Positions 45,809 through 59,569 of a stretch of DNA of 64,000 bases are shown one piece after another. How positions within the stretch are numbered: the stretch's first letter is position 1; each line of letters starts with the position of its first letter. The notes below the pieces were generated by a model. The model was not told the origin of the DNA. It saw only the letters and a program-made list of their open reading frames with translations, and did not search any database. Both the position numbers and the translations under genes were made by a program. The stretch comes from Rhizophagus clarus (taxonomy: Eukaryota; Glomeromycota; Glomeromycetes; Glomerales; Glomeraceae), in contig BLAL01000193.1 in NCBI GenBank assembly GCA_015698045.1, forward strand, positions 649,001 to 713,000, read 5' to 3'.

Positions 45809-47188
45809 ATGTTACTACTTTCTATCGATACTCTTAATAATATTATCGAATATTTAGATGAAGATCAAAATTCTTTGCATTCATGTTTATTAGTTAATCG
45901 TTTATGGTGTCAAGTATCAGTTAGGATATTATGGAGAAGTGTTTGGAATTATAAGACTTTAATCGCTTGCCTTCCAAATGAGTCAAGAAAAATTTTATAT
46001 GAGAATGGAATTTCAATTCCAAATTCAAAACCTCCAATATTCAATTATGCATCATTTTGTAAATTTTTATCAGTTGATCAAATTAATATTAATATTGAGC
46101 AATTATTTAAAAATCATCGATACTTTTTATCATATAATTCTATTAATAATATATATATGATAACACAAGAAATATTTAAATTATTCATGAATCAAATAAC
46201 TTCTTTAAAATCTTTAAGTTTTTATTTATTTAAACGAGATTTAATTATATACCATACTGGTGCAAAAGAATGTTTGAAAGATTTAAAAGAATTAAGATGT
46301 TGTACGGATATTTCTCCCGAATTTTTTCATCAGTTATCACAAATATGTCATAATATACAATCCTTAACCTTATCATTTAGAGGAATCATTTCAAATGGAT
46401 TAACAGATTTAATCTCCTCTCAAAAAAATTTAAAATATTTATACATGCTACAATTTTATAATTATGAAAATTTAAATGATATAATTATTTCATTAACAAA
46501 AATTCCTAATACCTTAATTAAATTAAGTATTCATGGTTATGGAGGGTTACGTTATGCATCATTATCATTTATTTCAAATTTTACTAATTTACAAGAACTT
46601 ATATTATCATTTTATAATATTGATTCTTTTGAAGATTTTAAAATTTTACAATATGTTAGGTTTTCAAAATTAGAAAGTTTAAAATTTCAATTCGAATTTC
46701 CAAGAAATGATCTTTTGATAAAATTCTTAGAAAATAATGGAAAAAATTTAAAAGAATTTTATGTTAATAAGAGTAATGAAGAATTAAATTTAGCAGTAAT
46801 TAAATATTGTCCAAATTTAAGAAAATTATTTAGTGAATTTAAAAATAGTGAATTAGATTCATTAAAAATGATTTTAAATAATTTACATAATTTGGAAAGT
46901 ATTAAAATTTCATATAATGAAGAAGGTTTTAATGAAAAAGATTTATTTGATATTTTAGTAAAATGTTCCCCTAAAAATGTTTGTGAATTAATATTAAGTT
47001 CTTCTTATAAAAAATTTGATTTACTTCCTAATGAATTAGAATCATTCTTTTTAAATTGGATGAATCGTGTACCACGTACTTCACTTTCTTTGATCATAAT
47101 TAATTTCGTTATAAGTGATGAAAATAAAAAAATAATTGAAAAGTATATTAATTTAGGTATTATTAAGAAATTTAAAATTGGTTATTAA
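45809..47188 (+). CDS. F-box protein with leucine-rich repeats
   Basis: 459 residues, single exon. Residues about 1-45 form an F-box (LLLSIDTLNNIIEYLDEDQNSLHSCLLVNRLWCQVSVRILW written in parts: LDEDQNSLHSCLLVNRLWC is the core), which recruits SKP1 in SCF ubiquitin ligases. The rest is a run of degenerate leucine-rich repeats (LKSLSFYL, LIKLSIHGYGG, LESLKFQFEF, LESIKISY) for substrate recognition. Such F-box/LRR genes are strongly expanded in Rhizophagus. It reads intact. The E2 cluster lies 2 kb upstream, which is probably coincidence. Confidence 0.9.
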   Translation: MLLLSIDTLNNIIEYLDEDQNSLHSCLLVNRLWCQVSVRILWRSVWNYKTLIACLPNESRKILYENGISIPNSKPPIFNYASFCKFLSVDQININIEQLFKNHRYFLSYNSINNIYMITQEIFKLFMNQITSLKSLSFYLFKRDLIIYHTGAKECLKDLKELRCCTDISPEFFHQLSQICHNIQSLTLSFRGIISNGLTDLISSQKNLKYLYMLQFYNYENLNDIIISLTKIPNTLIKLSIHGYGGLRYASLSFISNFTNLQELILSFYNIDSFEDFKILQYVRFSKLESLKFQFEFPRNDLLIKFLENNGKNLKEFYVNKSNEELNLAVIKYCPNLRKLFSEFKNSELDSLKMILNNLHNLESIKISYNEEGFNEKDLFDILVKCSPKNVCELILSSSYKKFDLLPNELESFFLNWMNRVPRTSLSLIIINFVISDENKKIIEKYINLGIIKKFKIGY

Positions 47189-49390
47189 AAAGTGCTTTTT
47201 TAATTATATTAAGTCGAATTTTTTGGTTATTTTTATCTACACTATTTTTTATTAATATTTTTTTTTGTTATTATTTATACTATTTTTATTTTATTTTACT
47301 TTTATTATATTTCTTTTTTGTAATTCCTTTATTTTAAGATAAATCAATAATATTATGAAATGCTAAATTCTGTTTTTATGCTTTTGTTAAATTGAGACAA
47401 TAAAACCATTTAGTTATTCTATATTTTGAAATTAGATTTTTCTTTTTTTCGCAATAAATTAAACTCGAATGCTTATAACAAAAAAAGTAAAGACAGGAAC
47501 GAATAAAGAAGAACCACAACATTATTTTGATTTCTAAGTTCCAAAATCAAAAAAAAAGATAATGATTTACCACATGATTATAAATGATTATAATAACTAA
47601 GCCCAGTGGCAATGAAAATATATCAAGTTATTATCTAGTTATTAAAAAGTTTTAACACTGTTAAATGTTATATGTACAGCCACTAGACTTTGTAATACTA
47701 TTGCAAATATAAAAACCCTGTGAAATTGATTTCCTTTATTCGTTAAAATGTTACTGCTTGTTAATTAGAATCAGGCACAACAAATATAATATAATTATCG
47801 AAAAAGGTCTAAAAGTAAGTCACACAAACTCAAGAAAATACAATAAACTCAGTTGATGAAAATAATGGCGTCCAAACAGAATCCACCAGTAATGAATAAC
47901 CAATAGAAAGTCAAACAATTCCTAGCATTAGCCAAAGCGAAATAAATTTTATTATAAAAAACATAGAGATGGTTGCTTAAACATATTTAGTTCCATTGAA
48001 CGTATCCAATTAAATTATTTGAAGTATTTAATAATGATATTCATAAAACCTATTATAGATACTTTGAAAGTGTTACTAGATCCTCTTTAAAATTAGGTAT
48101 TGGATTGAGATCTATCATCAAAGAAACTTATATCATTTAATAGAAAATCCACTAGAAATCACCCCAAGGTTATTAAGCCTTCTATTAAGTTAATTATCTA
48201 ACTCAAGAAATGATTTTTATTCCCTTTAGACTTCAATTATCATTATTTATTACAATAAAACCTGATATAATGGAAAATTAATGACAAAAAATATATTTGA
48301 ATGTATTTATCAATATTATAACGTGTATTAAATAAGAAGCTATAGATAATTTAAGATAGTTGTAGTTACTAATAGGCCAGAAGCTGCGACATGCTGTCAT
48401 ATTTGAAAATTTGGCAGATGATAAAGTGCTTATTGGTCAATGTTAAATACTTGTTAATACTTCATTCCATATAACCTAAGAAAGAATTTAGAATTATACC
48501 AAAGAAACAATCTATGCATTTAACTATTATAAATTATAATGCACAAATTAGAATAAATTTTAATGTATAAACAGGTTATTATTGTGGAATATGCAGTAAT
48601 ATAGGATATCTACCTTTCCAATTACCAAAGAACATATTAGTTGCCACAAGATTAATTTTTTTTTAAAACTAAAACTACAATTCATAATATGATAATTACA
48701 GGAGACTACTCTTTACATTATTCATAAATTATCCATAAAATTATATATTAAGAGTTATATTTTAATTAAAGACTGACAGCTGTTTCCATTTTAGCAAATA
48801 ACATGTCATTAAGGAAATCATAGTTCTACATCATATCCTGAAACAAAGGATTATTTGAAAAGTTCGAATTACATTGTTATCTGAATATTAAAAGCACTGA
48901 ATATGTTTATTGAGAGTTCAGCGATTATTCATTAAATTATATTTTACCTGTCTCAGTAAATTTATTTTACAAATGGAATTTTGCTTATTAGTTTAGAAAG
49001 TTAACACAGAAATCTTTCAAATAAATTTACAGACAATTTTAATGGTGGTAAGTTAAAATTATGCTGAATTACTTAGTTTTTTTTTTTACTAAGTAATATT
49101 TATGCTATCATTAGAACAACGACTGGTATTATATATAAAATAATATATTGAATTAATATTTTTTTTTATTTTAATTTTAACTAGGCATTGACAGATGGTC
49201 AAGTCCTAATAATCATTCTATTTATAATTTTATGATCATTACTGCAGATAATAAGGAATACCTCTATTTTTTGCGTGATTTGTCAGAGTCATATATTACG
49301 TAATGAAGAAATGTCCAAAGAAAGTCGTAAATTTCTAGAAGAAACTTTATATAATAATAATGATAATGTTAAATGTGTTAAAAATAGCAC
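47189..49390. other. AT-rich DNA, probably old repeat debris
   Basis: No frame over 60 codons with family features. Scattered coding-like scraps without frame suggest decayed transposon sequence. Confidence 0.45.
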
Positions 49391-49621
49391 GTGATATTAA
49401 GCTTCAAATGGTACCCAGGTGAATGGAAGCTCAAGGACTGTAAGGAACATGAAAGTTATCAAACCAAGTTCACTTTTTCCCAGACAAGCGAGACAGCAGC
49501 ATATTTTCTTTTCCACTTAGGTTTTTATTCTACTTATCCAGCTGAGGCACGTGCAATGGCAATGGATTTATTTTTACACAAGAAAATGGTAGACATTACT
49601 CTTTTCTTATCTCTTGAATGA
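49391..49621 (+). pseudogene. Repeat-family protein scrap (KWYPGEWKLKD motif)
   Basis: 76 codons. KWYPGEWKLKDCKEHESYQTKF resembles VKWFPGHWTLKQRQNHSTFMAK of the longer copy at 56393-56887, so both come from the same repeat-encoded protein. Not functional on its own. Confidence 0.45.
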
Positions 49622-52600
49622 ATCTTGTTTTATGATATGACAAAAAAATAGAGGTGTATTATACGATTTTAATTTTAATTTAGGTGAAAATTTTCAGATA
49701 ACAAGTAACAAATTAAAAGAATCTCTATTAAGTAATTAATGATGTTACAGACATTGCATCAATTTATCATTTTATACACAGAAATTGTCTTCAGAAGCAT
49801 ATATTGTAATCAAAAGAACATACTTGCTTAGTTTGTAAGTAAGAATTAGAAGAAATTGCAGTACATAATTACATAATTATTTAGTTGCCGGTATATTAAT
49901 CAACATAATTTTGGTATTCCGAATAGTAAGTATTTAATTTGTAAATGAATACATTTTTAAATAATAAATTATATTTATTTAATTCAATAATTTTTTATTT
50001 TGTTTAGGAGTTAAAGATATTGGGAATGAAAAAATCTGCTCAAAATTGTGACATCAAATCTATGTCATTAAGAGATATAATGTTATTGAAAGCAAATCGA
50101 CAGCTGCCAAACGCGAGTTCATGGACAAAGAATTTGGAATATTTCTTATACAACATAAATGTCAGTCACACAAGCTTAAAGCTAAAACAAAGAAAAACAA
50201 AAAAAGATGCCCTAACTTACTATGCATTCTAACTCAGAAGCCAATTGAATTTTGAACTTTTATCAAACGTCAAAACATGACCTAGAAATCTTAAACAAAA
50301 TCAGCACGTCTACTTGTTAAAGTTAGCAACATTAGAAAAATTGACATTATTCTTCAAGATCTTAATAGACAAAATAGTTCTCAAATCTCTATATACAATC
50401 AGTTTCAATTACACCAGACATGGATATGAAATTTAAGATGAAAGTCATTTATGAATGGCTTCTAAAAGTCCAAAAACTTGACGTTTACTTTCTATCCAAG
50501 TCAAATAATTGAAAAAAATGATTTACAAGGAAAGAATTTCAAGTGCTGCCCATATCAGACTATATTATTTCTTAAGAAACGTGTTTCAAATTATTATTAT
50601 TAAACTATAGTTCAAGTTATATTTTAATCCTCCAAATGATTTAAAATTTAAAGTTAAAAAAAAATTTATGACTAAAGAGAAAGTAAAACATAAGCCTAAT
50701 TTAGCAAAGAAATATTAGGAAAATATGGTACTTTCTCTGAAGAAGTTGATCCTCATTTCAAATAACTTGATATAATTAATATATCAGAAGATGAGGAAAC
50801 AAAAATTGTAGAAAAAATAAACCAGTTATTTTTTAATGAAAAGATACATTAAAATGTGATCATCAGACTATGTGAGTCCTATATGGATAATATATTTTTT
50901 ATCATATAAAACTAAAGTACTATTAGTAACAACAATAAGAATAAGAGTATATTGATGATGATTTAGAAGTCATTATGAGTTTTGCAGGAAAGAATTAGAT
51001 GAACAAAAAGGACTTAAAGAAGAAGAATTTAGACCAAAAATTCTTGTTATCATTTTATGCGTATAAGTGGTATAAGGATGCTCTTTAAAGAAAAGCCATT
51101 TTGCGGAAGAACTAATTATCAACAATAAGGACAAAAACAACAACTTAAATCAAAGAAAAAGATATGTTGAAGGGAAAGTGTGATTATCATTTTGCATTTT
51201 TATAGAAACAAAAGAAGGTCGCTCAGACCACAAAAAAGTTTTAGTAGAAAACCAAAGCTTAGAAAATGTTTCTAAGAAACCAAGAAATACAAGAGTGGAA
51301 AAATAAACCCGAAGTAAAACAATGTTATAAAAACCTCTTTAAAAGGGTGAAGGATGACCCTGCGACGTATATGTCGTTAATAATTGAAAAATTGCGCAAT
51401 GAAAACAAGTAAATTCTCACACTTATCAGATAGCACTTGATTATTTAATGAAATCCTTCTTTGATAGTTCGCATTTTTCTTAGACTGGCAAATTATCTGA
51501 TTCAGATGGACCTTCCCCAATGAAAATGAAAATGATATGAATAATGATACTTTTGGGTATATTATTAAATGAAAGCAACTTTTACATTCTAGAACAAGAA
51601 AGTATTTAAGTTATACTTTGATTTTGTTGAAAAAATGCAAAAAATGGTTGCTTTAACCATATATGTAAAGTGTTTTTGGAGTAAAAATTTATGATAAACG
51701 GAAAGGGACAAATGGTCGGACTATGAGGGTGTGTATACCTACCTGCATTATTTCTATAAGTCCATCACTTAGTTTTTTTTTGACATTAGTCCAAATTGTG
51801 GACTCATCAAATCCTGACAAGTCCAACAAAATGACATATAATAATACATGCAAGTATTAATTTTCAATCATTTAAATGTACAAATTATGAAAGTTTGAAT
51901 AGTTACTTTATTAAACAAAATTATAGATAAATTAATCAAATAACAAAACTTCATGTTGAAGAAATAGCATGATAAATTATAGAATTGCAGCACTATGATT
52001 TCAAAATCAAACACTATTTAAGAAGAAAAATTCTAATATAGATGCCACAAAAACATTAAAAGACATTTCATAGAAAACACCAACCAACTAGATCAATATT
52101 GAAAAAGTTTTAGAAATTCGATAATGAATAATACTATGAAATACTTATAAATCCTTCTAAAATGTATAAAGGAAAAATCAAAATTTTTTAGCCACTCTAT
52201 TATTTGATTCATTCTATGTGCATCATACTTTTCACATTGGTCAAAACTTATCAAGGGAAAGATCGGATCTAATTTTAATAATTTTATCTACCCACACTTC
52301 TTAACATATTAAAATAAATTTCCATTTCATAATGAAACGAACAAAATGAAGTTAAGAAGTTTGTTGAAGTTTATGGTGTTACTAATACTTGATTAACTGT
52401 ACTTGCATGTTATGATTCAACAAAAGATTTCTATACAGCAGCTTATAATTATTTTAAATAAGTTAACAGTAAAAATTACTAGAAATAAAATTTACATTAA
52501 GGGCCAAAATGAAGATTTAAATTATTCGTATTCCTTGTGACAAACTAACAAGGAGATATGATAAACCCATGGACTTCTGGACTTAATACTTTTTTCAGAC

Positions 52601-54640
52601 ATACGACATTAAGTTTATTACCTGATAAGGCTTCAGTTAAGGAGGTTCAGTCAGAAGGGTCCAAAGTGGAAGAAAGCTTTAAGCGGCGCATTTTGATACA
52701 AGGATGCTAATAGTCCACACAGAAGGTATTGCAAGTAGTGTCAAAATTATTTGTCTAAAACCCAGATGCCATTACTGTAAAGGATCCATATTATACAATT
52801 TCTAAATTAGAAAATTCATAAGTTTTAATAATATAATATGAATTTCAAAGGTGGTGAATCACAAGTTAAAAAAATTTCATGTTTCATATAAGAGAATAAG
52901 TAGTATAGTACCTTCCTTTAATAATAATCAAGGAAAATTTTTTATAAAATATTGATTTAAGCTGTATAAACTAAAATAACTAGACAATATTCTCTGGAGT
53001 TTGAAATTATCAAGAAAATTTATTATAAATATCATTATAGGGTTTGGAATTTATAATGCTCATTTAGGAGTTATATATTATGAGGATTTAATGCAAGGAA
53101 CTTTTTGATGTTTTATTACTGATATACTGCATATATACTATAATGCAGCATAAGCTTAGCTAATAGCAACAAGTGTCAAACAATAATCAAAATCAGTAAT
53201 AAAAGGATGTCAACATCAAACAAACAGCAAAAATTCTTTAAAGAAATGAATATAGATACTGATACTTGAGATAGGATAACCTAAAAAAAAATTTCCTAAA
53301 TCTGCTAATAAAAAGCATTAATAAGATAAAAGCACATTTCTCCTTTAATTATAAAATAGACCTTTTATACATCATTAAATTCCCAAAAACTATTCAAGTT
53401 AGAGTAAACTGACATTGTTTCAAATCATTATGTAACAACCTTCTTAAAAAAATGTGAGCAATTATCAACTGCATAATTAATATGGATGAAATGCTGGTAC
53501 TATCTGAAGAAAGAGCAAATGAAAACCCAGTGGTTTGATACGACAAGAAATTTAACTATTAATGCAATAGGTGATATAATTGTATTTTAAATGTTAACTT
53601 TTTCGGGCTTAGAAAGCATTTTTTAGCTATAAAAACACCTCTTGAAGGATTTGTTTTTTTTAAGTTCTCTGTTATTTTTTTTTTTTTTTTTTTGATTTTT
53701 GAAAAAAAATGACTCAATCTTGTTAAACCTACGTTCACGGATACCTTATCAACCCCGAACAAAAACTCTTCTACTATTGCAACAGTGATTTTAACAATAA
53801 CAGTAACCTCATATTTTATATTAAAAATAATCTGACATTTTTCTCTGAACAAAATCGAGTTTGTTTTTGTGTGGTAAATGAATTAAAAACCAAAGAACAG
53901 TTTTTCAAGATTTAATTCAACATGTAAAAAATGACAATATTCACTTGGACAAAAATATTTGGCCAATTAACTCAGTAGTGGCAGTTTACTACCTTAAATG
54001 TATAGAATGAATTAATTTGAAAACGATATCCAACTCATATATAATAATTTCAATATTCTCAAGTTAAGAAACGAAAAATTTGTCATAATCAAGAATCCTC
54101 CTCATCCTTCAAAAACAAACCCTTTACTATCTCTAATCTCTTAATAAAGAACTCATGCTCTCCACACAGACAACAATCTATACCATTAGAAATGATATTT
54201 TAAATTTATATAAAGAATAATTCTAACCTTGAACTAGATAAACTAGAAACAATTCAATATCTTATAGCACTCAAAAAAACTTATTTGTCAAATAACAACC
54301 AAATCTACACTGTCTATGGAAACTTCAATTCCAAAGAAGAAATCCTTAAGCACAAAAGATACATACTTAAAAAATTCTGTGAAGAAAATACTAACTCTTA
54401 TGTAATAAATTACAGGATTACTTTGAATGATTTTTATAATAAAATTTAATACTAAAATTATATAATTTAGTTGATAAAGAATATACCAGGTAAACTAAGT
54501 TTTACACTTGATGGACTCTGACGAATTTCACTATTTTCACCTCCTGTTAATACCCAGTCATCCAATCACTCTTTAGTACCTAGTCAACTCCTCCCCTGTT
54601 CAAATTGTAATATTTTTAAACAATTAAATTTGCACAACCT
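49622..54640. other. Decayed repeat region without intact genes
   Basis: Many in-frame stops in all frames. Coding-like fragments occur (for example near 52380-52440 and 52620-52700), but I cannot assign a family. The frame at 50020-50232 has no recognisable features. Confidence 0.4.
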
Positions 54641-54934
54641 TTGCAACACATGCAAATGCGAAATTGTGAGAAAGAAGCAAGATTAGATGATGATAAAAAT
54701 TATGCAAAAATTGTCATGATCAATATTTCGTATGACTACATGGATGACGCTAACTTTAGCCCTCCCTCTCAATCTTCTCAATCTCAACCTAAGATAGAAA
54801 TTTGTCCATGCTGTGACAAATTATGCAAAATTCCCAAAAATAAGAAAGTTTGTAATAATTGCCATGCAAAACAAACAAACATTCTTTTCCTAATTCAACA
54901 ACAAAAACCAAAACCAAAACCAAAACAAATATGA
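54641..54934 (+). pseudogene. Cys-rich scrap, unknown
   Basis: 97 codons. CPCCDKLCKIPKNKKVCNNC is a C-x2-C ... C-x2-C ribbon. The sequence just upstream, outside this frame's ATG, has another (CSNCNIFKQLNLHNLCNTC) and more Cys follow downstream out of frame. It is probably a piece of a decayed zinc-ribbon protein of a repeat. The end is a Lys-Pro repeat. Confidence 0.35.
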
Positions 54935-55477
54935 ATTCTGTCATAATAATCATGAACATCATGAAGGCAAAATCACTTGTTTAGAATGTCTCTGCAAAAA
55001 TGTGATGAAAACATCAATGATGAACAAGTTGTAAAAAGTCATGATATTGGCCAATAACTATTCTATTTGCAAAAGTTCTCTTTTAATAAACATACACTTG
55101 ACTAATACTTTACTTTTCTTTAAAATAATAATTGTTTTATTTTTACTTAGTTATAATTTTTTTAAAATTTTTTTCAATCATTATTTTTTTTACATTATCA
55201 TTATTTTCACGTTATTATTTTTAAAATTATTGTTATTACTGAATGAATTTTTTATTTTTATGTTATTGTTTTAAAAAAAATATTCTTATTATCAATTGAA
55301 TGTTTTTTAACTTGTTTTATTTTTTCTTCTAAAAGGAAATGAGGTGATTTTTTTTTATTTTTTATTTTTATTTTTTTTACTTATTATTAACTTACAATTG
55401 GACAGAAAAAAAAAACTCTTTCTGCTCCCATTTTTTTTACATATAAAACCACAGTAAATAATCTTTATTGTTAAAAA

Positions 55478-55777
55478 ATGAGTAGCCATAATATATATTC
55501 GGCTCTTGATGACTGTGATGATGAAACTGTAGATATTATTGCAGAGTGTACAGAAACATTTTTTGATACTTTTATAGCAAATATTGGCATAATACTGAGA
55601 GCTATGCCTTCGGGTTTTTTCCAACTATCTTATGATGACCAAGTCACTTATACAATTTACTTTTGGAGGCCAAGTACACCCTACTGTTTATACCGAGTTT
55701 ACACAACATTTAATGGGCCCAGTCCCTTTATTTCTTTATTATTTTCATCACCAAGGAGGCAGCTTCAACGTCACTAA
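55478..55777 (+). CDS. Hypothetical protein, unknown
   Basis: 99 codons with an acidic N-terminus (MSSHNIYSALDDCDDETVDI). From about 55680 a second frame (FHHQGGSFNVTNALF) looks as coding-like as the first, so a frameshift is possible. It is preceded by a T-rich tract. I do not recognise it. Confidence 0.25.
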   Translation: MSSHNIYSALDDCDDETVDIIAECTETFFDTFIANIGIILRAMPSGFFQLSYDDQVTYTIYFWRPSTPYCLYRVYTTFNGPSPFISLLFSSPRRQLQRH

Positions 55778-56392
55778 TGCCCTCTTTTAGACTTTTCATG
55801 TTCTCTGTGAGAACGATAACATTTCTAAAATGCCAACGGAAGATAAATCACGTGATACTGGATATAATAACAGACGATACCAATCAAACATCGACCAGGA
55901 TAATACAACTACCCCAAGAGCACCCCGAAAAATTCTGCAACATGTGATTTTTGGCCAGCATTATGCGGAGTTATGCACTGACATGTGATAGTGCCAGATA
56001 CCCTGTGACAAATAGGGGCGTGATAAATATGTTTTAACCGGGCGTGAAAAAGCTGTCCCTCAGATACTTATGAATAATGGAAGAGTGGAGGTGTAATACG
56101 AGTGTGACAAAAATTTATATGATCACGTGATCACAGAATTTTTCGGGTGCTCTTGGGGTTAATGGATAATACCAGAGGTTATTCCCATTACTAGACCTGA
56201 AAAAGCAACGCCCAAGACATCTACTTCCAATTCTGGTAAGAAAAGTCAAAGGCTGAAAATTCAAAATTACAGGACAAACTGGAACTGATCAACCTAAATT
56301 GAGTCGGCAGTCAGAATTATGTGACACTGTTTTAGATAAATTATCTAATATTTATACTAATAATATTAGTTGAAAAGATCCACTTACAAGGC

Positions 56393-56887
56393 ATGTGCTT
56401 GAAGAAAATTCACAATATAATTAATTCTATTCAAAAGATGATTATTATGCAGGAAGTCCTGCCCAAATTATGTAATAATATACAGAATGTAATGCTTTAT
56501 GACATACCCATCACCTGGTCTTCAGAACAAATCCTTATACACCTAGCTACCTGGGGTTCAGTACTCGGAATGTCAATCAAAATGCAGTGGAAGTATTATA
56601 TTATCCAACTTAAGATCATGTTCAATGATTTTATACTTGCAGTGTTTGATAGAGGAAAATGGTGCCATCGGTTACATAACCTGGAAGTGAAGTGGTTTCC
56701 TGGACATTGGACCTTAAAGCAAAGACAAAATCACTCAACATTTATGGCCAAAGTGGAAGGGTTACCAGAATCTGTGTTAGCAGACCCTTTTATCACTCAG
56801 GATTTTGATAAACAATATTTCTTTTTAAGGATTAAGGACTTAAGTCCTATAAGTTTCTCAAGCAGGAATCCAATCATTATATGTTAG
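56393..56887 (+). pseudogene. Repeat-encoded protein with RRM-like segment, fragment
   Basis: 164 codons. The block YDIPITWSSEQILIHLATWGSV, then MQWKYYIIQLKI, then LEVKWFPGHWTLKQRQ, follows the pattern of an RRM-like protein encoded by Rhizophagus repeats (beta-alpha-beta, then a Trp-Phe-Pro-rich basic motif). Out-of-frame continuation (YESLKMVVESPF) follows 56887, so it is frameshifted. Probably transposon-derived; the element class is uncertain. Confidence 0.5.
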
Positions 56888-57090
56888 TGGGATTCTTTGA
56901 AACTTATGAGAGTTTAAAGATGGTGGTAGAGTCTCCTTTTGTGTTCAAATGTACTCAGTACAAATAGTCTTGCACAAGTGGTTTCCTCAAAAAAAGAAAT
57001 CTGAGAAGTCTTTGACACAGTCATCAAAAAAACGTACTAGCCATGTTCAAGGTTTTCTCTCTAAGCCTTTCAAATACCGAGTAGCTCTAA

Positions 57091-59175
57091 TTAATTAGCA
57101 GTATAGTATACTTCAATAATTCCAAACTTTGATCCTAAGCCATATTTATTATTTCTAGTTTTTTCTATTATTTTACATAGTAAGATAAAATAATCAATAC
57201 TATACTTGTCAATTTTAGGTACAGCAATTCTTACCAGATCTCCAATCTGATATTTTTTAATTCTTTTTTTACCTTTATTCATTTGATTAATAATTTTTTC
57301 CATATAGCACTGAAGATCTTAACATGTTATATTTTTTAATAATATTTTATGCTGAATAATTTGTTAATTTGTAATATCTAAAAGAACTGGATCAAAAATA
57401 GATAAAGTGTTTTTTCTTATTCTAAACTTTCACTTGTACTATCCAATTCGTTTTGATTCTAAATTGTTTGTTTTTCTGCTTCAATTTGTTTAATAAATTG
57501 AATTAATAAAATAAAAGTCAAAAATTTTTTTTTTTTGATGAATTTTTTTTTTGGTAACAAAAATCTTACCTTATAAATCATCAGTCATATTATCATCTAA
57601 ATTTTCAATACTATTAAATAATTTTATAGTATCAGGAATATCTTCTTCATTATAAATGTAAATAACTCTTCTATTAAAGTGCAATATTCATTAGATTTAT
57701 AACCATAAATGAGTTCATAAGGTGTTTTTTTTATGTGAATAACACCATGATGAATTATTTATAGCTGAAATAACAAATTTAAGTCCCAAAGACCAAACAG
57801 TTCAACCTGTATTTTCTTTCCATTTACCAAGCTTTTACTATAGAATACCATTAGCATAGTACTCCACTAAGTCTTGTGACTAAGAATGTCATAGGCATCC
57901 ATTTATGATTTTTACTGCTGTTGGCCACATCTTAAATAATTCTTTAATTATCTCAGCATAAAACTCCTTTCTATTATCTGATTGCAATATAGCTGGAAGT
58001 GATCCTAAAAAATGGAAAAGGTCAAACAGATATGTTGCTACTTCAATAGCTCTCTTTGTTGTAAGAGGTCTTGCTCAAGAAAACCTGGTAAAGTGATCTC
58101 GTACATAACATATGTATTTAAATTCACCATTGGGATTGAAAGATAAATCAATAAGATTAATCTAAAAAAAAAAAATAAAAAAAAAATTAAAATAAATTAC
58201 AAAATAAATTAAGCATAGCAAATAAAATACAATTATAAATAGAAAATGTTCATTGTAAATACAAAATAGATATAATATAAATTAACATTTACCTGAACAT
58301 GAGATAAGAAATTTTTAGCAATTATTTAATTTTGCTGTAAGCCCTATAAAAAATAAGTGTCCAGAAATTTCCGGAATAATGTCCAGAATAATCGTCTAAA
58401 AAATTGTCCAGAAATTCTGGACAAAGTGTCCAGAAACTATCTGAAAACACCTCATTTTTGGGATATTAGTAATTTGTCCTGAAATTGTTCTGAAATACAT
58501 TTTTGCAAAATTTGACATGAAAGATGACAATTAGCAGACAATTATCGCATTATTATTACTCAATCTGAATTTTATATCATAAATATATAGTATTTTTACC
58601 TGCTCTGCAAATTTAATTAATATAACAAAGAAGGTTATGAATGCCAGTTTTGTGCTTTTTGCATTTTTTACAAAATTAATTTAACCCTCTTTGGAAATAA
58701 CATCCAGAATTTGTCCTGAAACTTTTCATGTCCGGAATTTGTCCAGTTTAAATTATCCGAGTTTTTACTATGTCCAGAATTTGCCTAGATTTAACTGTCC
58801 AGAATTTGTCCAAAAATTTATACTGGACAAATATTGGACAAATTCTGGACAAAATTTGGACATGTCAAAATTTTAAGTTTCAGATTTATACCAAAAAAAT
58901 GGACATTTTCCAGACATGCCAGAATTATTCTGGATAATTTCTGGACATTTTTGTAGATTTTTTTATAATACACTGCTTTATCCAACCCCACCTTTCTGAT
59001 ACAGATTTTCATGTTTATTTTTGACCGTCATGTTGAGTTTTTCTGCATGGGTATGACAAAAAACTTCATACATATTTTCTATCACCTATACTGGATTATT
59101 ATTTGCCTTCACAATTACCCTGTAATCACCAGGTGTTATCTCCTCAAGTTTAAACTTCTTCTTGTCCCAATCACA
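57091..59175 (-). pseudogene. rve-type integrase/transposase (KRBA2-like), decayed and interrupted
   Basis: Read from 59175 leftwards: KLEEITPGDYRVIVKANNNP, then ENMYEVFCHTHAEK (His side of an HHCC zinc finger), then a foldback element at about 58342-58965 replaces roughly 40 residues including the CxxC half. IIAKNFLSHVQ follows, then an intron-like gap at about 58162-58292. Next is the catalytic core: Asp in NLIDLSF, then YVRDHFTRFS and ATYLFDLFHFLGSLPAILQ, Asp in QSDNRKEF, and Glu in QDLVEYYANG, the D-D-E of retroviral-type integrases. At the end is the chromo/SH3-like tail YQIGDLVRIAVPKID (57091-57303). At least five stops lie in the core. The family is abundant in Rhizophagus. Confidence 0.8.
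58342..58965. mobile_element. Foldback element with TGTCCAGAA motif arrays
   Basis: About ten copies of TGTCCAGAATTTGTCC-like motifs run one way on the left and as complements (GGACAAATTCTGGAC) on the right, with outer ends CTATAAAAAATAAGTGTCC and its rough complement. It lies inside the integrase pseudogene. No clear target duplication. Architecture matches the other subterminal-array elements in the window. Confidence 0.7.
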
Positions 59176-59569
59176 CGTATTTTCTTTTAGAAAGTATTTT
59201 GTTATTGAGATTTAATAATAATTCTTTAATTTCATTTAAAAATCAAGATTAATCAGATCTTTTCTTTGCTTATGTAGTGAAAGGTTTGCTATATATTATT
59301 CAATTATTTCATAAAAAAATGTAAATTTACTATAATAGATCATTTACCACAAAATCTCATCTCGAATAATTAGCAATGATCTACATCACATATCAAAATT
59401 GATTACAGTATTTAGAAAATAGTGCATAATATTTTATATTAAATTTTTATTTAACATCAAAATTATAATTTTAAATTTCTTAAAAAATAATCTGAATGTT
59501 TAACTTATTTGTAAAGAACAAAATGAGATAAAAATTAATGGTTAATGCAATTCTTCAAAAAAAACTTTT
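59176..59569. other. AT-rich spacer
   Basis: Between the integrase remnant and the cassette array; no gene seen. Confidence 0.5.
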
